Assembly (NCBI RefSeq): GCF_019578655.1
Contig: NC_063260.1
Coordinates: 6,140,501-6,204,500 of the forward strand
Length of the DNA: 64,000 nucleotides
Source: Ricinus communis
Taxonomy: Eukaryota > Streptophyta > Magnoliopsida > Malpighiales > Euphorbiaceae
Direction: 5' to 3'
The notes under the pieces were generated by a model. That model worked only from the letters and a program-made list of their open reading frames with translations, was not told the DNA's origin and did no database searches. Shown piece after piece: positions 56,990-64,000 of this stretch (positions are counted from its first letter, which is position 1; each line of letters starts with the position of its first letter). The position numbers and the translations under genes are program-made.

Positions 56990-57480
56990 ATAGAACAATC
57001 AAGCACATGAAGGTTTATTAAAATAAATGTAGAATTACACAATAAGTGGGGAGGATATAGAAAGCAAACAAAAAGAAAAGAACACACAAAGTTGAAAATC
57101 ATAAAAAAAAAATGTATATGAATAAAGTGAATGAAGAGAGGAGGGACTCTAAATGTCTTGAGATCCACTTGACTTCTCTTCATCTTCCTCGCTACTTTTA
57201 TCATCCGAAAATTGCCAAGAATATAGATGGCAAGGGGGAATCCCATGATGCTTTTGGATCTCAATGAGGTCTTTATAACATGCTTGAGAAGCCTATAGAA
57301 TTTTTCAATTCTTTTGGCTTGCTTGGTCATAAAGATAATCATTTTATGTCTCAAGGTCATAAATATCATCTTTCTCACTAAGGGTCCTCAACCTCTTATT
57401 CCTCTTCTTTCCCTTCTCTAATATTTAGCCTTGTCGTTTTCTTCTTCCTTGCTTGCTCCATGGTAGAGATAGCAATAGCA
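56990..57480 (-). pseudogene. Coding-like remnant upstream of a copia 3' LTR
   Basis: In one - strand frame a charged sequence is readable with stops between pieces: 'KRNKRLRTLSEKDDIYDLE', 'ACYKDLIEIQKHHGIPPC', 'WQFSDDKSSEEDEEKSSGSQ'. The order is basic, then possibly coiled-coil, then acidic. Its place, between where pol would end and the polypurine tract of a copia element, is where SIRE-type elements carry an additional (envelope-like) reading frame. I cannot recognise the protein, so this is only positional. A different frame of the same stretch is open for 136 codons but looks like a shadow. Confidence 0.35.
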
Positions 57481-57639
57481 TCCAAAATAACTTCATAGGA
57501 ATCATCACCATTTTTTTTATCATCTTCGAGTGAAGAAAATATGAAGGATGATGGTATTGATGCTAATAGATAAAGGATGTCTCAAGTATGCTAGGTTAGT
57601 GAAGGTAAGAATTTTGAAGTAGTTGATAATCATGAATAA

Positions 57640-59333
57640 TGATGCGCGCTATTCGCACATGGTAAAGTGCACCATTCGTATTAAATAATATAATTATGAA
57701 TAAGAGTATCGTTCTACTGGTGACCTAATTGTGAGTACTACTTTCGACTATACACTAATGTTTAGCAATTAAAATGTTGTTTGAGTATAATTATATTTAA
57801 AAGTAAAACAATCTAGAAAATAAAGATTAAAACAATTGGTAAAATTATCTAGGATAAAGCCTATTTAGGCAGTGAATTCCTCTAATAAGTTAAGTATTTC
57901 ATGAAACAAACAGCAATTAATTCAAATCAAGAGTTGAGTTGGCATTCCACAAAACTAGGTTTAAACATTTCTCTAATGATTAAACCCTAATTCCTAAGAG
58001 GAGGGAAATGAATCTCTTTTCAAACCCACTCACTTAGGTCATATATTAAGATTAAGAAACTATTAAATCAAAGGATCTTGTAGATCTATCTCTAGTATCC
58101 CAATTAATTCTCAATCCCTAAGATGTGATCAATTCATAAAAAGCTATCTCTAAATTCCAATCAATACATCGACTTATCCATTGAAACTGATAATTAAGCA
58201 ACCAAAGGAACAATACAACTTATAGAATATATTAATTGTTTAACTTTGAATCAATCCATACAAAACAAATTAGAGTTCATCAAAACCCAAATAGCAAGAA
58301 AATTAGTTCCGAGACATTACAATAAAGAAATAAAAATTAGGAGAAGAATAAGATTTAAAACTAATCATGAGAGAATAGAAATGGAAATCTTCAATCTTGA
58401 AGAGCAATAAAGGAAATGATGTTCTTCCTTGAGAAATACCAATCAAAACACTAAAAATGAAAGAAAAATGAAGTTTTTTAGTATTTCTCTCTCTAGAAAT
58501 GAAAATATATCTGAATCTTCCTAAAACAACCCTAAAAGTTCCTATAAATCTTTTATTATTATGATTTACTCAGGGACCACATGGGCATCACACAGCCATG
58601 TGACGTCCTTTTATCTTTTTGTAGCTTAAATATGTGTCTTCATCCGTTCTTTAGTTAGTGAGCTATTTTAAGGCATCTTCAAAATTGAGTTAAGCTTACG
58701 CTCTTCATTAAAGTTATAGCTCTTGAAGAGTAGTTCATTTTAGGATTTTGAATCACCTTAATCAAACCTCTATAGCTCTAGATAAGGCCCAAACACTGAG
58801 ATTGACCCAAATATAGACAGATTGCACAACATCTGACTTCAATCCAAGTTTTCTCATCCTTAGCAACGTAATATAAGTTAAGCCATTCATAAGAATTATA
58901 GCTTAGGAAGTCCTCTACAAAGTTTATGAAGACAACTTTTCAATTATAGATATGTAAAATCATGAAAAACTATATTGAAGCTAATGCGATCAAATTTTCA
59001 TAATGTTGAAATTTGCATATTAGTCTGACACAGGAAGCACATGCCCATGTGGGCTTCCCGTGTGGACCCTTCATGCATTCTACCATTCTTCACAATTCAC
59101 ATGGAAAGGCCACATGCCCGTGTGGCTTCCCGCATCAGACAAAAATTTGGATAAATATGCCTTTTCTTTACCTGAGTCTCATACTTTTCGATTCCATTTG
59201 ACTCCTTGACATGTATTATCCTCAAAGTACCTAAAAGAACTGAAAATCGAGCTTGAGTAAACAAATCAAACTCAATTGAAAGTGAAATTAATATAAAATA
59301 AAGCTCAAAAGTATGTGCCTTTAGCACATATCA
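57640..59333 (+). mobile_element. Dispersed LTR-like repeat R2, copy B (complete)
   Basis: The 1.69-kb copy begins TGATGCGCGC and ends GCACATATCA. It matches 297-811 plus 3231-4203 of copy A in order, with no insertion at 58142-58146. Near its 3' end (59030-59140) are palindromic words such as CCCATGTGGGCTTCCCGTG. There is no coding frame of substance. Confidence 0.65.
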
Positions 59334-59871
59334 GGATAGATAGGAGGAAACAAGAATGCATCCACGGGAAGACTTAACGAGATGGATAAAATGATCAATA
59401 AGAAAATAAGAAAGTTAGATAGGTCTATTATGGATCATGTAATAGAGGATGCACAAATACTTTTGGGTTATCTTCTCATTCCTATTACACATTCCATGGA
59501 TGGTTAGGGTGATGAGTCTATGGAGGATCTAATGAAGAAGAGATTTGATGTGTTTGGAGTTAGGGTTTTTGTCAAGTTTGATTTTGATAGAAATAGATTT
59601 CCAAAAGGTGACCAGACTTACTTGTAAATCTCCTAAAGCGGTGATCCCTTATTCTTGAAGGTTTAATATACTTCAAAAGTTACTTCTTGTAAAGGAGTAT
59701 CTTTGTCCAAAAAGATTGAAGGAGATGCCAAAGTAGCCTAAAGCTCCTCCATGTCTCTTGCTCACTTTTAATGAACTTAGAAACTCCAAGTAAGTTCCCC
59801 ATAACCATCCAAGTTAGAATAAATAATTTTATTCATTTGGATATTATTAATATGTTTTAAAACATCTCCAT
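59334..59871 (+). other. Coding-like remnant between two R2 copies
   Basis: A + strand frame at about 59425-59625 reads 'IMDHVIEDAQILLGYLLIP', then after one stop 'ESMEDLMKKRFDVFGVRVF' and 'KFDFDRNRFPKGDQTYL'. This looks protein-coding, but I do not recognise it. It may belong to the same composite element as the - strand remnant at 57 kb. The rest of the stretch is non-coding. Confidence 0.3.
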
Positions 59872-60755
59872 TGATAAGTGCGAGAAGCACTTACTTTTGA
59901 GTCTTGTTTTACCTCGATTCACATCAAATTGAGTTTAATTTATTTGTTAGAGTTTGTTTTCAGCCCTTTTTAGGTACTTAGCAAGCTTGCATGATAAGAG
60001 GAAGTTTTAGCTTCAAAATATAAGAAAAATCAACCAAGGAGCATTTGTTCATCAAGGAATATAGTATCACAAGGGCACGGCACAGGAAGAACCTTCCCGT
60101 GTGACCTTCCCATGTGAAGTGCAAAAATTGGCAAAATGAAGGAGTGCAAGACACGGGAGGCACACACCTATGTGGCTTTCCCATGTGAGATGGAAAAAAT
60201 GACAGATTGTCGAAAACATGACATGGGAAAAGGACATGCCCGTGTGCCCTTTCCGTATGACCAAAGGATTTTCTCAAGAACGAGTTTTAGCTAAGGGTGC
60301 CACACGACCGTGTGGTACCGGCCCCTGTGTGGATTATAAAATACACTATTTAAAGGAACTTTTAGGTTTGCTTTAGAGAGTTCCGTCATATTTTTATTTC
60401 TAAAGAGAGAAACACTTAGAAACTTCATTTTTCTTTCATTTTTACAATTTTGATTGGTCATTTCTTAAGGAAGAACATCAATTCCTTCGTTATTTTTTAA
60501 GATTGAAGATTGAAGATTTTCATCTGTACTCTTCCATGACTAGTTTGAGATGTTCTTTCCCTAATTTTTATTTCTTTATTGTAATGTCTAGGAACTTATT
60601 TTCTTGCTATTTAGGTTTTAATGAACCCTAATTTGTTTTGTATGGATTGATTCAAAGTTAATGAAATTAGTCTTTTCTATGAGTTTTTTTGTTCCTTTGA
60701 TTGCTTAATTATCTATTTCAATTGACAAATCGACGTATTGATTAGGATTTTACAG
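59872..60755 (-). mobile_element. Dispersed LTR-like repeat R2, copy C (inverted, truncated)
   Basis: Begins TGATAAGTGC on the + strand, the inverse of the R2 3' end, and runs to about 60755, where the match to R2 stops (near the ATACGTCGATTT word). The palindromic CACACGACCGTGTGG region lies at 60300-60315. Confidence 0.65.
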
Positions 60756-60756
60756 A

Positions 60757-61112
60757 TTGTAACAGTCATAATGCTTCTTGAAATTCATAATTGTGCCTTC
60801 CTTAGGTGCAGTCGCGATATATTACCCTTGTAACTCTTTTCTTTCTGCCTTGAAAATATTGATTTTTGCAGTCGTGCCTCTTATAGTGCAGTTGCAATTT
60901 TCAGTCTTTAGACTTCAATTCCTTCTGCCTTCATACTTTAATTTCATGCTTGTATGATAGGAGGTGCAGTCGCGATTTTGAGGCAATCTTCAGTTCTTAA
61001 TTTTGACTAATGCTACAACAACACTTATATAAATATTAGATCAAGACCTTTATTTATTTGTCAAGATCAAAATTAGGGACTTTAACCTTGTGACAAAGCA
61101 TCTAGGCTAACT
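60757..61112 (-). mobile_element. Copia-type LTR fragment, second R5 copy
   Basis: Direct repeat of 56396-56759. Anchors are 'TTTCTTTCTGCCTTGAAAAT', 'GTCTTTAGACTTCAATTCCT', 'GCGATTTTGA' and 'AAGCATCTAGGCTAAC'. It directly adjoins R2 copy C. Confidence 0.65.
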
Positions 61113-62399
61113 GGTACTTTTTTTTTCTTGTTCTCTCTTCTTATGCCACTCTTCTCTCCCTTAAAAAGCTAAACACCATTCTTGCATTATCATTAGAGTA
61201 GTATTTGAATTTAGTAATTACTCGGATCTAATAGTTTTCTATTTTAAGATCTCTATTTTTCTTTGTAGATTTAGCGCGCATGAGAGAGTGCTTTTTATGC
61301 ATGTTTTTTTTTCCTATCTTACAAAGCGATCATAATTTTATGAGCGATTTGCAGTCTTTGTGCTTCAATCTCATGTTTCTATCTATTTTATAGAATCCTA
61401 GGACTTTAATTTTTTAAAATATTTTCTATTATTTTTTAATATGTTCAAAATGTCTAACTTTACTCTTTAAATGTGCACGTGCAAATGGCTCTTATTGGGA
61501 GGTCTTATTGCATGTGTGATGTGGATTTTTCTCCTCTTATCAATGGGTCTCTGCAAGGTGACTATATTGTCCTCCTTTGTTCTCTGTATTTTTGTTCCAT
61601 TCTTTAAAATCTTAAAATATTGCAAGTCATTTTTATTCTTTTTTAATATTATTTTTATTTTTACCTGGTCAAATATTTTTCCAAAACCTTTTGCAATAAA
61701 AGGATATCTTGCTTTCTGTTTCCCTTTCTATGAATATCGATTTCTGCATACTTTGGCATATTGTAAGTTGGTAACTATTAAGCTGCCTTACATAATTTGA
61801 GCCTCCTTTCTGCTACATATGACATTCAACAAAGTGAGCAAAATCTTTTTACATGCATTGTGTATTATCCCTACTATGACTTTGATGGAAGAAAATATAT
61901 ATCTTATATAGTTGGGATCATTCCTGCTTGTGCTACTAATGCTAAAAGCATTGATGCATGAGGGGTCTTGATCGCTTAACTACTATTTTTAATTTGGAAC
62001 TTATTGATTATAACCACTGAAACATGCTTCTGTTTAAGTATAATTGCGAGTACTATGAAATCAAAAGATAGGGCTGTGAAATAGGCCTATGATGATGTGT
62101 TCGCTCAGTTTCATAACTTGACCAGAAAATATGAGAAACTCAACATGATTTTGATGAAGGTTAATGCCACAATAGGTCGAATTTGCATATCTAATCTAAA
62201 CTGTATTATTAACTACTTTTTGCTGCCTGCATCCAAAGGTTAAAGACATGTCTGAATCTGTTCATGCGCTTTAATACTTTTTTTTGCTATCTTACAGTTG
62301 GGACTGTCTTTAATTAGGTTCATTAGCTTGTTGGAAACGCTTTATTATTTAAAACACTGAATAAAACCTGCAGCATTGTGCAAGTGATCTATCTAATAT
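61113..62399 (+). other. Mostly unassigned DNA with a small coding-like piece
   Basis: At about 62055-62170 the + strand reads 'AYDDVFAQFHNLTRKYEKLN' preceded by 'MKSKDRAVK' and one stop. This has the look of an exon or pseudogene piece, but I do not recognise it. The hydrophobic open stretch at 61471-61800 is T-rich and not convincing as a gene. Confidence 0.25.
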
Positions 62400-64000
62400 A
62401 CAAATGAAGATTTAAAACATATTTATAAAACTACATATATATGAAAGCCTCTTTTTTAAAATGGCAAAATATATTATTAAGTCTTTAAATTTATTAGTTT
62501 TATTTTATTGAACTGTTCAATTTCTGTTTTGTTTTATAAAATTATTATTTAAGTTATTAACTTTAAACTTATTTTAAGTCGTCTAATCACCTCTCTCATA
62601 TATTAAAACTAGAGCTTGAAAAGATTTGCTTTCTCTTTGGGAGGTCCTCAATACCTATCTATCACTGTTACACTTCCCAATACGAGAAATGCATCAAATT
62701 TAATCATTTAGGATTTCCAAAGAGAAAGGATTAATTCCTTCTTAATTTCACCCATATTATAAAAGAACAGATTCTACAGAGTGCACCAAAATATTGGAAG
62801 GTCAGAAAGGAAAACAAGCTATTGAAATTGCACATCTGTATAAAACAATAAAGATGGACTCCAAATTTTATTGTTGATGAACAGTTAAATCAAAATTGAT
62901 TTGGCCATTCGTTTTAATTATTTTTTTTTTCTCTAATTGTATATATTGGAGTTAATATTATTATTTTTTCCGAAACTGTTGGAGGTGATAATTATCATAT
63001 ATTAATTAATAAGTGATTTACTTATATTCTAAGGCTTTAATCAATAAATAATTAATGTGTACTCTCAAAGTTTTGCTCCAAATATTAAAAGAATATTGAA
63101 ACTTCATTATTTTATTCATTTGATATAAATAAATATTATATATAATCATTTATTGATTCTTCATGTGTGTGTATATATATAGACTTGTTTTTTTTAAAGT
63201 TGCCAAAATAACATTATTGGAGGTATACTATTTGTTTTGTTTTTTTTTGGAGAGCCTTTAAAATGTCTACTTACTAAATGTCCAGTTTTAGAGATTGCCG
63301 TAGCCTGGCTCTCATGTCAGCCATTGCATCCAAATGTGAGTCCCACAATGCTACAATAAAATCCCATCTGCAGCCGCCAGCAGTGCAATTCACGAGTACG
63401 AATAAAGAACTAACGCAAATTTCCAAAACTACGTGAACATGAAATCCTTTCTTCCAAAGATTGAAACCTTATTTATCCAAGTCATTCCATCGCTCTCTCA
63501 CGCGGCATTGGTGGGTCTTTCCTTTTTCTTTTTCTTTTCTTCTTCTTTTTCTCTTAATATTAAATTAATGCTAATCACAGTATAATCATAAACATGATTG
63601 CGATCCTCTTCAAATTAACTATATATTTTACATGCATCAACCAATTATACATGGTATTAATAATCTCCATGAACTTTCTTTTTCTTTCTTTCAAGCTTGG
63701 TGTCTAAATAAAAAACATTGTGGAAATGTATTTATTATTTAAGTTTAATTGCTAAAACATCATTTACTTTATATTTGTTATCAAATCTAACAAATAGTTT
63801 TTAAATTGTTAATTTTAATACTATAATTTAATATTAATTTTAACTTTAATTTTTAATAAAATTATCAGTTAATCTGCTGACATAATATGAATTTTAACAA
63901 CAACAAAAAAAGCTGAGTCAAAATTAAAAGTATTAATTCATTTTATTATTAAGATATTATTAATTAAACACATAAATTTTTATTTTTTTTAATTTTAGGG
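62400..64000. other. AT-rich DNA with a short GC-richer segment
   Basis: No coding frame. At about 63285-63520 the base composition becomes more balanced (CTGCAGCCGCCAGCAGTGC, CTCTCTCACGCGGCATTGG), then CT-rich. This may be a promoter or 5' leader of a gene lying beyond the window, on either strand. Confidence 0.35.

Noticed and set aside
56968..57378. Open - strand frame of 136 codons
   Set aside because: A neighbouring frame of the same strand gives a more protein-like (charged, acidic-tailed) reading, and the open frame ends in a run of Phe/His-rich sequence.
59013..60277. Short frames over the CACACGGG palindromes
   Set aside because: They lie in non-coding LTR-like repeats and are not conserved between R2 copies.
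61471..61800. Hydrophobic + strand frame of 109 codons
   Set aside because: T-rich DNA gives Phe/Leu-rich translations by chance; no family pattern, splice context or neighbouring exons.
1..64000. tRNA or rRNA genes
   Set aside because: I looked for the B-box GGTTCGAATCC pattern and conserved rRNA words and found no convincing candidate; the primer-binding sites are only short tRNA-complementary words.

Overview
This is plant nuclear DNA: AT-rich, with spliced genes bounded by GT-AG introns and dense nested retrotransposons. The two intact genes and the transposon families fit a eudicot. The gag and long-terminal-repeat styles resemble those I know from Euphorbiaceae or other Malpighiales, but that is a weak inference. 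I saw no tRNA, rRNA, CRISPR or bacterial-type operon signals.

Two complete protein-coding genes are present. On the + strand, 13031-17000 is a four-exon Fe(II)/2-oxoglutarate dioxygenase of the SRG1/codeine-demethylase-like type (368 aa). Its long first intron carries decayed gene fragments, including the start of a pentatricopeptide-repeat (PPR) gene. On the - strand, 38244-27869 is a 24-exon receptor kinase of the LRR-VIII-2 type (signal peptide, LRRs, malectin-like domain, transmembrane helix, RD kinase; 1035 aa). I traced every exon and phase, and both reading frames close exactly. The genes are unrelated in function; nothing suggests they work together.

The rest is mostly transposon layers. 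In 1-10.4 kb a long solo LTR (817-3225) sits inside an older repeat (297-4203). Just downstream, a LINE is split by a Ty3/gypsy element (5075-9619) with a 5-bp target duplication. From 17.3 to 26 kb there is a copia RT/RNase H fragment, another solo-LTR piece, a gypsy gag-protease block with a G-patch-like motif, a copia-type LTR, and older repeats. A hAT-type MITE with a perfect 8-bp target duplication lies at 26611-27336, close to the 3' end of the receptor kinase. From 39.5 to 47.1 kb a gypsy element is interrupted by a decayed CACTA (En/Spm) element. From 47.6 to 61.1 kb there are inverted-repeat MITEs, a three-unit long tandem repeat, more LTR repeats and copia remnants. The final 3 kb is AT-rich, with a short GC-richer stretch near 63.3-63.5 kb that may be the upstream region of a gene beyond the window.

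I found no convincing new biological system. The most unusual observations are a three-fold in-frame tandem repeat inside a gypsy RNase H domain, an LTR insertion whose empty site is preserved 55 kb away, PPR gene debris inside a dioxygenase intron, and unassigned coding-like remnants near the copia LTR at 56-60 kb.
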